Shown here: piece after piece, positions 1 to 13,500 of the stretch | How positions within the stretch are numbered: position 1 is the first letter of the stretch | Layout: each line of letters starts with the position of its first letter | Origin: Anadara kagoshimensis | Taxonomy: Eukaryota > Mollusca > Bivalvia > Arcoida > Arcidae | NCBI GenBank assembly: GCA_021292105.1 | Contig: CM037864.1 | Location: 38,626,486 to 38,690,485, forward strand | Direction: 5' to 3' | DNA: 64,000 bases | Program-made: the position numbers and the translations under genes | The notes under the pieces: generated by a model | Seen by the model: the letters and a program-made list of their open reading frames with translations, nothing else | Told to the model about the DNA's origin: nothing | The model's database searches: none

Positions 1-194
1 GGTCGCGTTCTCGGATTTGCGACAAGCATGCACTTAAACACTTAAAACTAGCTATTCAAGTTCTTTCACTGGGCACTTGGCTTGCAGAAGTAAACTGTCT
101 TGATGTCCCGTATATTTTGGTATACAGGTTATACAAATTCGACGGTTGTTAAACAGTTATCAATATCGTTAGTGTATTGCAAACAGACTGTAAC

Positions 195-237
195 TTAAAT
201 TTACTTATAGCTGGTGACGTCTTGATATAGTGAATAA
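195..237 (+). mobile_element. SINE 3'-tail fragment
   Basis: The stretch reading cttatagctggtgacgtc and then ttgatatagtgaataat matches the 3' body of the tRNA-derived SINE seen complete at 59373-59693. Only the distal part is present and the tRNA-like head is absent. The rest of 1-690 shows no gene or clear repeat. Confidence 0.5.
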
Positions 238-790
238 TTTTTAAAACACATTAACCAATCTGGCACAATGTTATGCTGAATATTAAAAACACAAAGAACA
301 TATTTATTTATTGCACTTCTCGGAGGGTAATGTCCGTTTTATCTAAAACAGAAGTGTAGTTTTTAGCGCATGGATGCCGTTTATTGACTAACACTCCATC
401 AAAGACTAATCTTAGAAACTTTCAATCATTATTTAGAAAGTATTAAGCATTACGCAGCTGTATTTAGTAATAATCAATTTCATTTTGTGTATGTCTTCAA
501 GGTATACATACAGCAAGTATATGTGCACTTCAAAGAAAGACAATAACCAACTGACTGATTTTGTTGATGATTAAAATATTAATTACATACTCAGTAGGTA
601 CTCAGTAGGTACACTTACACTGTACCTGTCTATTTATTTGTATATTAATATTACATGTCTTATTATTAGTATTTTGTTCGTTTCAGCTCTTTGCTTCAAG
701 GATATATGTCCATCTGTAATGAATACATGTATTACTTTTATAGCAATTATTTTTATATTTTAGATCTTCACTGTTTTTTAAACGGTATGA

Positions 791-844
<54 letters not shown>
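791..844. repeat. (CT)n microsatellite
   Basis: An almost pure CT dinucleotide run of about 27 units. It gives an artificial Leu-Ser repeat in one frame, so a small ORF over it is not a gene. Confidence 0.95.
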
Positions 845-846
<2 letters not shown>

Positions 847-947
847 CAAATCAGTAATATTTTTCACGGAAAACAATATATAGTACAAATTTCGAGCTGT
901 TCCGCAATTATTTGGCAAAAAGTATTTATTTTAAAATCAACAAGATG

Positions 948-1075
948 TAAGCCTGATAGTTAGGGAATCCCGTATACTGATGTTTAAGGAACCCCGTATT
1001 ATAAAAGTAGATAATTCCGTATACTTGTGGTAAAGGAACCCTTAAACCGATGATTAGGGAATCTCTTTTACTGAT
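948..1075. repeat. 22-bp minisatellite, left remnant
   Basis: About five degenerate units with the core TTAGGGAATCCCGTATACT. The same units resume at 5733, so this array was continuous before the 1076-5732 element inserted. Confidence 0.85.
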
Positions 1076-1127
1076 CAGGGGCGTAGCCAGGCGTACGTTT
1101 GTACGCAAAAACGTCCACATCGTTTTC

Positions 1128-1163
<36 letters not shown>

Positions 1164-1178
1164 AGAGAGAGAGAGAGA
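1128..1178. repeat. Poly-A tract followed by (GA)n
   Basis: About thirty A residues followed directly by GA repeats, near the left end of the TIR element. Confidence 0.95.
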
Positions 1179-3054
1179 ATATAATATATTTCTTATACCA
1201 AACCGTTGGTCTTCACCGGAAATGTTATATACGAATTCGGTTTATACCTGACTTCGATAGCCTCTGAGGTGTGGTTCCGGTGTTGTCTTGACTTTGCCGG
1301 CATGGCAAAACAGTTATTGAAACTATCTGATTTGATTACATTAAAGAACTTCTACTAGCCATTCGTCACGTTTCATTATGTATTAACGCAATATATTTAC
1401 ACCTCCGTTTAACCTCACCATTATATTAATTTAACTCCCATTTTAACTTGACTTTCTCAATTATTGAGTGTGTTGTTTTCGTAGTGCTTATGCCATACAA
1501 CATCAGATCCCCTTGTACCTCGTCTTCAGGTTTAAGAATGAACCAGTCCTCAAAAGAACGACAAAAACTACCACAGCATAGCATAAAATTATAAGAAAAA
1601 TTCTAATAAATAGCGCCCTGGAGGGCCGAAAATTCGCATCAGGGCGGCCCCCAAACCCACTACCCTCTGTAGGCGTCCACATCATAACACCCATTCTCAG
1701 TAATAAGGCCCAATTCACTATTTCAAGATGATGAAAAATAAAAGTCTTACAAGCAATGAACTTCTGGTATTTTCAGAGACTGGACATATCAGAAGATTCA
1801 GAAACAACAAAATTATTAACACCAATTGATTATTTTGGTTGTAATTTCACTTTATTGTTACATACATACCATTTGTATGTAAATGAGTTGATATTTACGT
1901 GACCGTAGTTAAAGTTCATCATATTCTTACCAGGTAGTAGTATTTATATGTTTATTATGCTTGAACATTAGGTTACATTGTTATTAATTTAAAAATGTGC
2001 CTTGAGACCACTTCGGCATATCGAAATGATAATGACGATGTTTGTAGTCTACAGAAATTAAAGTATTTTTACGCAAAAATACAATAAATTTATTTCTGTA
2101 TTCTCAAGTTGGTAACAGAAACAAAATTTCAAACAGGTAGTCATTAATCAACACTCAAATCAAAATGCAAATATGTCTTGATGAAATTGCTAACCAAAAG
2201 AACTGTACAAAACTTATTATCTTCAAGATAATTTTCACTTAAGTAAACAGTGTATTCGGTAACGTATGTAGCACCTCTAGATGACTTTGAGTCAATATAA
2301 AGACAGCTAAATTATATTATATTACAAATTATTAACTCTTGTTTTCCTAATAAAATTGTAAAACTTATCAATAGAACACATGATATTGGTATATATGTTC
2401 ACTTTTCTAGCGAAATGACAAAAACTATTTATCGGTAACGTATGTAACAGTTTAACCGATAATAAGATTATGTACATGGTATCGTTTACAATGAAGTCTT
2501 CAATTTCTTTATTAAGACAACAAGAGATATAAAGCTTTAAAATTATCAATTATCACGATGTAAATGTTCACTTTTCTAGTGACAAAAATAATAATTAAGT
2601 AAGTAACGTATGTAACTGTTTAGTCACGTATGTAACAATTACATACTGGGGTTTAAAACTTCTTCACTCAGTGACATGTCCTCCTTTAAAGAAATTCAAT
2701 AAAATATACCCGAGTTACATTCTAAAAAACAAGGCTAATGGAATGAGAAAGTCTTAATTGCTGATTAAAATGTCATATCTTTAAAGGAACCACTGTCTGT
2801 ATTTTTCTCTCCAGTAGTACTTTTCATATTTAGTTTTTAAACCTGAAATCTGGACTTATCCTTTATTTCTAACAACTTTTTTCTCCACCCGATTGGTTAT
2901 ACTGTTTCTAAATTCAGGATAGACTGAAAAATCTTACATGCTATGTGCCTTTTACAAACATTTACTGTCTATACCAGTCAATTTATTTAAAGTCGATCTC
3001 TTTTTCTTCTAATTATCTTTTAATCAATCATGTGACTTAAAATGTCTCTCATAC

Positions 3055-3150
3055 CGATCCATGCCAATTTCATAATCCCAAAGCAGAGAACAAACGTTGA
3101 AAATTTGCAAATAAAGTTAAACACACGAACTTTCACCAGGAAAGTGAGAA
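3055..3150 (-). mobile_element. Retroposon tail fragment (RT-tail family)
   Basis: The reverse complement aligns by eye with the family 3' tail (CTCACTTCCCTGGTGGAAG ... TTTGCTTCTGGATTGTGATT). It is diverged and lies inside the 4.66-kb TIR element. Confidence 0.55.
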
Positions 3151-3959
3151 CAAATCAACAATGTCCATTGTATTTTGGTATTAGTAATCAAGCAGTTTGC
3201 TTCGTTTTATAAAGTCCACGTGGGTGCCATAGTTGAGGTACAAGTCCCAATATGAAGCAGAACATGAAGGATTTTGTATCTTTTATTTCAATATCCTTAA
3301 GATAGATGACATTCACAAAAGCCTTCGAATTTAGAATTATAAAATCCTATACCAGACATCATGTATCTGTATATATGTGGAGTTAAATGGTTTTGTTACA
3401 GTCATCCTTCAAGTTAAAAACGGTTTTACATAAATTCTGCTGCAATATGAAATAAATCAGCCAGCAATGATGCACAGTTTAGGCCCATTACCGATTATTG
3501 TTGGAAAATTATATTGCTAAACATAACATGTATATGGTGTCTTTCAAAATCACTCATATTTTGTTGTTGATTCTATCACTATACATGTATTTAATATTTG
3601 TCAATAAGGTGTTACCAAGAAGAACTTTTTCTTGCTGAGCTTCGCTTGTTGGGTGTCAAGTCAATAATGGATACATCACTTTCTGTTTGCTTTCATAATG
3701 TTAACTTCTCATTTGAAAATGTAACTCTTTTATCCTTTCTAATATGAAAGTTTTCTATCTGAAATTTCTTTCTCATGATTTATCTTTTAAAATTTTAACG
3801 TCTTTAGATACATTACATTAAGCTTCCCTCTTAGCTTCTTGTCAGAACTTGTATAGTTTTTACCCCTAGTTTAAATAGAAGGTAACCTAAAACTAAGAAG
3901 AGTATGACCACTGTTGTTAATGACGTAACAGGGACTGGTTCCAAAGAGACATAACCACT

Positions 3960-4085
3960 ATCTGAAACATCCTTGGCGGCTATCTGTTCTGGAAGTTCAT
4001 GTGTTTAACTTAACTTGTCAGTTTCAAAGTTTTCACTTTGCTTCTGGATTTGTGATTCGGACACATGGAATAGTAGGTTTGTTTT
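3960..4085 (+). mobile_element. Retroposon tail fragment (RT-tail family)
   Basis: Carries the family 3' end: GGAAGTTCATGTGTTTAAC, then TTTGCTTCTGGA and GATTCGGACACATGG. It is 5'-truncated and lies inside the 4.66-kb TIR element, in the opposite orientation to the copy at 3055. Confidence 0.7.
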
Positions 4086-5732
4086 TTCAGTTTAATTCTT
4101 AGTTTCTCTTTTAATTTAGAACTCCGATCATATCCCATTTTCTTTATCTCTGTAATTTGACTGAATTTCAAGACATGATTTATCCATCATGAAACATTAG
4201 ACAGCAACTGTGTTTGTAATTCAGACCAGTAACGTAGATACCAATACTTACGTTACCTGGGGGTCTGCAGATATATGGATGTATATTGACCACCCATTTG
4301 ACCATTGAAGTTTTGTTTTACGCTGCATTTACACTTTCATAATCAGAATTTATGAAATTGCAGGTATTTGATTTGTATGTATAACAAATATTAAAATGAA
4401 CAATGTTGTATTCAAATCTATGAGAAAATTATCCAAATAAATTAGACCAGTGACATCTATCGTTTCAAAATCCAATTTGAAGTTGAAAATTGTTTAATTT
4501 CTCTACACGTAACTAAACTAGAAACTTTAAGTGTTTGTTTATTGTTGTATCTAATGACAGTTTGCTTAACTATTTCATTGTAATTGAAATGAAAGTACTG
4601 ATACATACGTTACTTGTGTTAATTACATACGTTACCTATAGTAACGTATATATCATTTTTTGGAAAATGAATTCCAGACTATGGATCAAGGGTAGACATA
4701 TCATGGGTTTGATGGAAATGACAAGGTTTATTATCTATATAGTCAGATGTATTATTTCAAATTGAAATTTTTGAATGGATTCTTGCCATCCAAAGAGGTC
4801 ACCTTCGACTGTTTCACTTTTGCTTGAGAATTTTTATTTTAACAACAATCGATGTGGTTAAAACTTCACATGCACACTTCTATAATTTAAATCTAGAACT
4901 ATACAAATTATAGTGGTCACTTGACGTGATTTAGGTGTATTTTCAAATGATGTTATCACGTATGTATCGGTAACGTATGTATTTTTTTCAACTGTTACAA
5001 TATGTGGTTTAAATAATAGGAACTTGTGCGGAATAAAGATGATATATTTTAAATATTATATCAAAGTACTTCGTTTGACAATATATTAATTTTGACTTGG
5101 ATAAAATATTTAACCATATGAATGACGTAACGTAAGTATTGATGAAAATAAAACCTTCCATTCAATTTTGTGTCATGCTTGTTCAGGCCCAATAGCGACT
5201 GTTAAGTTGAAAATTTTATTGTTCCGTTAAGTATGCGTAAGATAAGCTTCAATTTGCCCACGTCAGTGGTAAGTATGACATTAATATATGATAACCATGG
5301 AGACAGTTTTATATGTGGTAACGTTTGTATCCGACAGCTGGTAACACATCTTTATTTGGCACCAGATTTTACCAATAGCTTGCATTGTCATCAGAAACCA
5401 GTTTTAGATATGACAACAATGCAGCATTAACAAAAGCAATTCTTTAAATTTTTGTTACTTTCCAAATATTGAAGATTTGGCGATTTAAAACATAAAAACC
5501 TTACCCGGTAACAGTAACGTTTGTATCATTTTGAAGGTTTATGAGATTGGAAAATAATCAAATACATGGATTAACTAGAAAACTGTGATTGATAATTGTA
5601 GATATAATGTGTAGTTTCTGTTGGTACATTTATTCTTTGGTCTTTTCCAAAGCCAATTCATTAAACTGTAATATAACACTATTTGGGCCTTATTACTGAG
5701 AATGGGTGATAAACACCCCAGCTACGCCCCTG

Positions 5733-6925
5733 CTGATAGTTAGGGAATCCCGTATACTGGTATTTAGGGAACCCCGTATTATAAAAGTAGATAATTCCGT
5801 ATACTTTGGTTACGGAATCCTTTATACTTATTCCCTTTTACTAATGGTTAGGAAATCCCGTATAATGATGGTAAGGGAATCCCTTATACTAAGGGTTAGG
5901 AAATTTCTAATACCGATGGCAAAGGAATCCCGTACACTGATGGTTAGGGAATCCCTTATACCAGTGTCCAGTGGTAAGGAAATCCCGTATACTGATGGTT
6001 AGAGAAACCCGCATAATAATGGTTGGTAATCCCGTATATATACTTGTGGCTAGGGAACCCCGTATACCGATGCTTAGGGAATCCCTTATACTGATGATTA
6101 GGGAATCCCTTTTAATGATGGTTAGGGAATCCTTTATACTTGTGGTAAGGGAATCTCTTATACTGTTGGTAAGGGAATTCTTTATACTTGTGGTTAGGGA
6201 ATCCCGTATACTTGTGGTTAGGGAATTCTTTATACTTGAGGTAAGGTATCCCGTATACTGGTGGTTAGGGAATCCCGTATACTTGTGGTTAGGGTATTCT
6301 TTATACTTGAGGTAAGGTATCCCGTATACTGGTGGTTAGGGAATCCCGTATACTTGTGGTTAGGGAATCCCGTATAATTGTGGTTAGGGTATTCTTTATA
6401 CTTGAGGTAATGTATCCCGTATACTGGTGGTTAGGGAATCCCGTATACTTGTGGTTAGGAAATTCTTTATACTTGAGGTAAGGTATCCCGTATACTGGTG
6501 GTTGGTTAGGGAATCCCGTATACTTGTGGTTAGGGAAATCTTTATACTTAAGGTAAGGTATCCCGTATACTTGTGGTTAGGGAATTCTTTATACTTGAGG
6601 TAAGGTATCCCGTATACTGGTGGTTGGTTAGGGAATCCCGTATACTTGTGGTTAAGGAACCCCGTACAATAATGGTTAGGGAATCATATACTGGTGTTTA
6701 GGGAATCTGGTATATTGATGGTTAAAGAACATGTAAACTAATGGTTAGAGAATCCCGTATACTGATTGGGAATCTCATTAACTGTTTGGTAGGGAATCCC
6801 GTATACTGATGGTCATCGAATCCCGTATATATGCTGATGGATAGGGAATGCCGTATACTGCTGGTCTGGGAATTCCGTATACTGATGGTTAAGGAATCTC
6901 GTATATTGACGGTTAGAGAATCACA
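5733..6925. repeat. 22-bp minisatellite, main block
   Basis: About 50 degenerate units with the core GGTTAGGGAATCCCGTATAC. The unit includes the hexamer TTAGGG, but the hexamer is not itself in tandem, so this is not a telomere. Frames through it give repeated Val-Arg-Glu-Ser-type peptides, which are not genes. Confidence 0.95.
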
Positions 6926-7563
6926 ACTACTGGAGATTATATAATTTTTATATAAAAGTTTTTTTCTATCTACATGTACTTGTATATGGTAGGATGTTCA
7001 TTGTTTACATATAATTATCTATTTCTGCTGCAGTTGGTCATCCTCACAAATTACCTTAAATACAAAGCAAACATTAATACCTTTTTATTATATATTTTTA
7101 TCATATAAACCTTCGATACTTTGTTGACAACAAAATCTCTGTTTTATTTATTACAATAAACATAATATTGATTACTGCAGCTGAAACCTGATAAATTGTT
7201 AATATCTCCATGACATCCACACCGGTTCTAAGTTACTTTCACAGTTTTTATCTGTATTTCTATGGATTCTTGGTAGATGATTATTATGATAGATCTCCAT
7301 TACTTCTGTTATATTTTAGCGGGTTTTTAATTAGCATGTTGGCTGTCACTGTGTTCGTCAACAGCTGATGAAGGATCGATGCCGGTGTTCCACGACTGAT
7401 ACTTCAGACCATGTCATGTAATCTATATAATTATTGAAGATACAGATCCTGGCAAGATACTGCAGTATTTATAAGAGGTCTTAAGGTAGGAAAATATTTT
7501 TATTATTTTTAAATACTTAGTAATTTTTTGTGATTTAGTTTAGGTACTGGTTATGAAAGAAAT
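6926..7563. other. Intergenic DNA between two minisatellites
   Basis: AT-rich sequence in which I see no ORF, RNA gene or recognisable mobile element. Confidence 0.6.
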
Positions 7564-10500
7564 TGTGTGGAACTCCGATGATGATAGTGTGGAACTCCGA
7601 TGATGATAGTGTGGAACTCCGATAATGCTAGTGTGGAACTCCGATGATGCTAGTGTGGAACTCCGATGATGCTAGTGTGGAACTCCGATGATGATAGTGT
7701 GGAACTCCGATGATGTTAGTGTGAAACTCCGATGATGATAGTGTGAAACTCCGATGATGCTAGTGTGGAACTCCGATGATGCTATAGTGTGGAACTCCGA
7801 TGATGATAGTGTGGAACTCCGATGATGCTAGTGTGGAACTCCGATGATGATAGTGTGGAACTCCGATGATGCTAGTGTGGAACTCCGATAATGTTAGTGT
7901 GGAACTCCGATGATGCTAGTGTGGAACTCCGATGATGCTATAGTGTGGAACTCCGATGATGCTATAGTGTGGAACTCCGATGATGCTAGTGTGGAACTCC
8001 GATGATGCTATATGTGGAACTCCGATGATGCTAGTGTGGAACTCCGATGATGCTATAGTGTGAAACTCCGATGATGCTATAGTGTGGAACTCCGATGATG
8101 CTATAGTGTGGAACTCCGATGATGCTAGTGTGGAACTCCGATGATGCTAGTGTGGAACTCCGATGATGCTATAGTGTGGAACTCCGATGATGCTAGTGTG
8201 GAACTACGATGATGCTAGTGTGTGGAACTCCGATGATGCTAGTGTGGAACTCCGATGATGCTAGTGTGGAACTCCGATGATGTTAGTATGGAACTCCGAT
8301 GATGTTAATGTGGAACTCCGATGATGTTAGTGTGGAACTCCGATGATGTTAATGTGGAACTCCGATAATGCTAGTATGGAACTCCGATGATGCTAGTGTG
8401 CTACTCCGATGATGCTAGTGTGGAACTCCGATAATGCTAGTGTGGAACTCCGATGATGCTAGTGTGTGGAACTCCGATGATGATAATGTGGAACTCCGAT
8501 GATGCTAGTGTGCTACTCTGATGATGCTAGTGTGTGGAACTCCGATGATGATAATGTGGAACTCCGATGATGCTAGTGTGGTACTCCGATGATGCTAGTG
8601 TGTGGAACTCCGATAATGCTAGTGTGGAACTCCGATGATGCTAGTGTGGAACTCGATGATGCTAGTGTGTGGAACTCCGATGATGCTAGTGTGTGGAACT
8701 CCGATGATGATAATGTGGAACTCCGATGATGCTAGTGTGTGGAACTCCGATGATGATAATGTGGAACTTCGATGATGCTAGTGTGTGGAACTCCGATAAT
8801 GCTAGTGTGGAACTCCGATGATGCTATAGTGTGGAACTCCGATGATGCTAGTGTGTGGAACTCCGATGATGCTAGTGTGTGGAACTCCGATGATGATAAT
8901 GTGGAACTCCGATGATGCTAGTGTGTGGAACTCCGATAATGCTAGTGTGGAACTCCGATGATGCTATAGTGTGGAACTCCGATGATGATAGTGTGGAACT
9001 CCGATGATGCTAGTGTGTGGAACTCCGATAATGCTAGTGTGGAACTCCGATGATGCTAGTGTGGAACTCCGATGATGCTAGTGTGTGGAACTCCGATGAT
9101 GCTAGTGTGTGGAACTCCGATGATGATAATGTGGAACTCCGATGATGCTAGTGTGTGGAACTCGATGATGATAATGTGGAACTCCGATGATGCTAGTGTG
9201 TGGAACTCCGATAATGCTAGTGTGGAACTCCGATGATGCTATAGTGTGGAACTCCGATGATGATAGTGTGGAACTCCGATGATGCTAGTGTGGAACTCCG
9301 ATGATGCTAGTGTGTGGAACTCCGATGATGATAATGTGGAACTCCGATGATGCTAGTGTGTGGAACTCCGATGATGATAATGTGGAACTCCGATGATGCT
9401 AGTGTGTGGAACTCCGATAATGCTAGTGTGGAACTCCGATGATGCTATAGTGTGGAACTCCGATGATGATAGTGTGGAACTCCGATGATGCTAGTGTGGA
9501 ACTCCGATGAAGTTAATGTGGAACTCCGATGATGATAATGTGGAACTCCGATGATGCTAGTGTGTGGAACTCCGATGATGATAATGTGGAACTCCGATGA
9601 TGCTAGTGTGTGGAACTCCGATAATGCTAGTGTGGAACTCCGATGATGCTAGTGTGTGGAACTCCGATAATGCTAGTGTGGAACTCCGATGATGCTAGTG
9701 TGGAACTCCGATGATGTTAATGTGGGACTCCGATGATGATAATGTGGAACTCCGATGATGCTAGTGTGTGGAACTCCGATAATGCTAGTGTGGAACTCCG
9801 ATGATGCTAGTGTGTGGAACTCCGATAATGCTAGTGTGGAACTCCGATGATGCTAGTGTGGAACTCCGATGATGTTAATGTGGAACTCCGATGATGATAA
9901 TGTGGAACTCCGATGATGCTAGTGTGTGGAACTCCGATGATGATAATGTGGAACTCCGATGATGCTAGTGTGTGGAACTCCGATAATGCTAGTGTGGAAC
10001 TCCGATGATGCTAGTGTGTGGAACTCCGATCATGCTAGTGTGGAACTCCGATGATGCTAGTGTGGAACTCCGATGAAGTTAATGTGGAACTCCGATGATG
10101 CTAGTGTGGAACTCCGATGATGTTAGTGTGGTACTCCGATGATGTTAGTGTGGAACTCCGATGATGTTAGTGTGGAACTCCGATGATGTTAATGTGGAAC
10201 TCCGATGATGCTAGTGTGGAACTCCGATGATGTTAGTGTGGTACTCCGATGATGTTAGTGTGGAACTCCGATGATGTTAGTGTGGAACTCGGATGATGTT
10301 AATGTGGAACTCGGATGATGTTAATGTGGAACTCCGATGATGTTAATGTGGAACTCCGATGATGCTAGTGTGGAACTCCGATGTGTTAGTGTGGTACTCC
10401 GATGATGTTAGTGTGGAACTCCGATGATGTTAATGTGGAACTCGGATGATGTTAATGTGGAACTCCGATGATGTTAATGTGGAACTCCGATGATGCTAGT

Positions 10501-13500
10501 GTGGAACTCCGATGAAGTTAATGTGGAACTCCGATGAAGTTAATGTGGAACTCCGATGATGTTAATGTGGAACTCCGATGATGCTAGTGTGGAACTCCGA
10601 TGATGCTAGTGTGGAACTCCGATGATGCTAGTGTGTGGAACTCCGATGATGTTAGTGTGTGGAACTCCGATGATGATAATGTGGAACTCCGATGATGCTA
10701 GTGTGTGGAACTTCGATGATAATAATGTGGAACTCGATGATGTTAATGTGGAACTCCGATGATGCTAGTGTGGAACTCCGATGATGTTAGTGTGGTACTC
10801 GATGATGTTAGTGTGGAACTCCGATGATGTTAGTGTGGAACTCCGATGATGCTAGTGTGGAACTCCGATGATGCTAGTGTGGAACTCCGATGATGCCAGT
10901 GTGGAACTCCGATGATGTTAGTGTGAACTCCGATGATGTTAATGTGGAACTCCGATGATGCTAGTGTGGAACTCCGATGATGTTAGTGTGGTACTCCGAT
11001 GATGTTAGTGTGGAACTCCGATGAAGTTAATGTGGAACTCCGATGATGCTAGTGTGGAACTCCGATGATGTTAGTGTGGTACTCCGATGATGTTAGTGTG
11101 GAACTCCGATGATGTTAATGTGGAACTCCGATGATGTTAGTGTGGAACTCCGATGATGTTAATGTGGAACTCGGATGATGTTAATGTGGAACTCCGATGA
11201 TGTTAATGTGGAACTCCGATGATGCTAGTGTGGAACTCCGATGAAGTTAATGTGGAACTCCGATGATGCTAGTGTGGAACTCCGATGATGTTAGTGTGGT
11301 ACTCCGATGATGTTAGTGTGGAACTCCGATGAAGTTAATGTGGAACTCCGATGATGCTAGTGTGTGGAACTCCGATGATGATAATGTGGAACTCCGATGA
11401 TGCTAGTGTGTGGAACTCCGATAATGCTAGTGTGGAACTCCGATGATGCTAGTGTGTGAACTCCGATAATGCTAGTGTGGAACTCCGATGATGCTAGTGT
11501 GGAACTCCGATGAAGTTAATGTGGAACTCCGATGATGCTAGTGTGGAAATCCGATGATGTTAGTGTGGTACTCCGATGATGTTAGTGTGGAACTCCGATG
11601 ATGTTAGTGTGGAACTCCGATGATGTTAATGTGGAACTCCGATGATGCTAGTGTGGAACTCCGATGATGTTAGTGTGGTACTCCGATGATGTTAGTGTGG
11701 AACTCCGATGATGTTAGTGTGGAACTCCGATGATGCTAGTGTGGAACTCCGATGATGCTAGTGTGGAACTCCGATGATGCCAGTGTGGAACTCCGATGAT
11801 GTTAGTGTGGAACTCCGATGATGTTAATGTGGAACTCCGATGATGCTAGTGTGGAACTCCGATGATGTTAGTGTGGTACTCCGATGATGTTAGTGTGGAA
11901 CTCCGATGAAGTTAATGTGGAACTCCGATGATGCTAGTGTGGAACTCCGATGATGTTAGTGTGGTACTCCGATGATGTTAGTGTGGAACTCCGATGATGT
12001 TAATGTGGAACTCCGATGATGTTAATGTGGAACTCCGATGATGTTAATGTGGAACTCCGATGATGCTAGTGTGGAACTCCGATGAAGTTAATGTGGAACT
12101 CCGATGAAGTTAATGTGGAACTCCGATGATGTTAATGTGGTACTCCGATGATGCTAGTGTGGAACTCCGATGAAGTTAATGTGGAACTCCGATGAAGTTA
12201 ATGTGGAACTCCGATGATGTTAATGTGGAACTCCGATGATGTTAGTGTGGAACTCCGATGAAGTTAATGTGGAACTCCGATGATGTTAGTGTGGAACTCC
12301 GATGATGCTAGTGTGGAACTCCGATGATGTTAGTGTGGAACTCCGATGAAGTTAATGTGGAACTCCGATGATGTTAGTGTCGAACTCCGATGATGTTAAT
12401 GTGGAACTCCGATGATGCTAGTGTGGAACTCCGATGATGTTAATGTTGAACTCTGATGATGTTAATGTGGAACTCCGATGATGTTAATGTGGAACTCCGA
12501 TGATGTTAGTGTGGAACTCGATGATGTTAGTGTGGAACTCCGATGAAGTTAATGTGGAACTCCGATGAAGTTAATGTGGAACTCCGATGATGTTAATGTG
12601 TGGAACTCCGATGATGCTAGTGTGGAACTCCGATGATGCTAGTGTGGAACTCCGATGATGCTAGTGTGTGGAACTCCGATGATGTTAGTGTGTGGAACTC
12701 CGATGATGATAATGTGGAACTCCGATGATGCTAGTGTGTGGAACTCCGATGATGATAATGTGGAACTCCGATGATGTTAATGTGGAACTCCGATGATGCT
12801 AGTGTGGAACTCCGATGATGTTAGTGTGGTACTCCGATGATGTTAGTGTGGAACTCCGATGATGTTAGTGTGGAACTCCGATGATGCTAGTGTGGAACTC
12901 CGATGATGCTAGTGTGGAACTCCGATGATGCCAGTGTGGAACTCCGATGATGTTAGTGTGGAACTCCGATGATGTTAATGTGGAACTCCGATGATGCTAG
13001 TGTGGAACTCCGATGATGTTAGTGTGGTACTCCGATGATGTTAGTGTGGAACTCCGATGAAGTTAATGTGGAACTCCGATGATGCTAGTGTGGAACTCCG
13101 ATGATGTTAGTGTGGTACTCCGATGATGTTAGTGTGGAACTCCGATGATGTTAATGTGGAACTCCGATGATGTTAATGTGGAACTCCGATGATGTTAATG
13201 TGGAACTCCGATGATGCTAGTGTGGAACTCCGATGAAGTTAATGTGGAACTCCGATGAAGTTAATGTGGAACTCCGATGATGTTAATGTGGAACTCCGAT
13301 GATGCTAGTGTGGAACTCCGATGAAGTTAATGTGGAACTCCGATGAAGTTAATGTGGAACTCCGATGATGTTAATGTGGAACTCCGATGATGCTAGTGTG
13401 GAACTCCGATGATGTTAGTGTGGTACTCCGATGATGTTAGTGTGGAACTCCGATGATGTTAATGTGGAACTCGGATGATGTTAATGTGGAACTCCGATGA

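Larger units (their letters stand above)
2258..5527. repeat. Dispersed GTAACGTATGTA-type motif, about 14 copies in two clusters
   Basis: Copies of a roughly 13-bp motif, consensus GGTAACGTATGTA followed by WC, start near 2258, 2434, 2602, 2623, 4229, 4246(-), 4602(-), 4625(-), 4641, 4955, 4969, 5126, 5317 and 5513. Some vary (GTCACGTATGTA, GTAACGTTTGTA). They form a left cluster (2258-2636) and a right cluster (4229-5527) inside the TIR element, and I did not notice the motif elsewhere in the window. Copies at 2434 and 2602 share a longer upstream block containing TTCACTTTTCTAG. Repeated short subterminal motifs are typical transposase-binding sites in some DNA transposon superfamilies; that role is inferred here. 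Confidence 0.7.
1076..5732. mobile_element. 4.66-kb TIR DNA transposon, non-autonomous, hAT-like ends
   Basis: The ends are the inverted repeat CAGGGGCGTAGC, flanked on both sides by the 5-bp direct repeat CTGAT (1071-1075 and 5733-5737). The insertion splits a 22-bp minisatellite, which makes the boundaries unusually clear. A perfect 26-bp inverted repeat lies further in (1688-1713 and 5683-5708, containing TTCTCAGTAATAAGGCC). No transposase ORF is visible; the longest frames are under 80 residues and unconvincing, so the element probably depended on another copy. CAGGGGCG-type ends are common among hAT-like elements of aquatic animals, but hAT usually makes an 8-bp duplication, so the superfamily is uncertain. 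It contains two retroposon-tail fragments and a poly-A/GA tract. Confidence 0.85.

Noticed and set aside
5706..6315. 98- and 114-codon frames across the 22-bp repeat
   Set aside because: They are translations of the minisatellite, with no domain and no splice context.
5733..6925. Telomere or interstitial telomere because of TTAGGG
   Set aside because: TTAGGG occurs once per 22-bp unit and is not itself in tandem.
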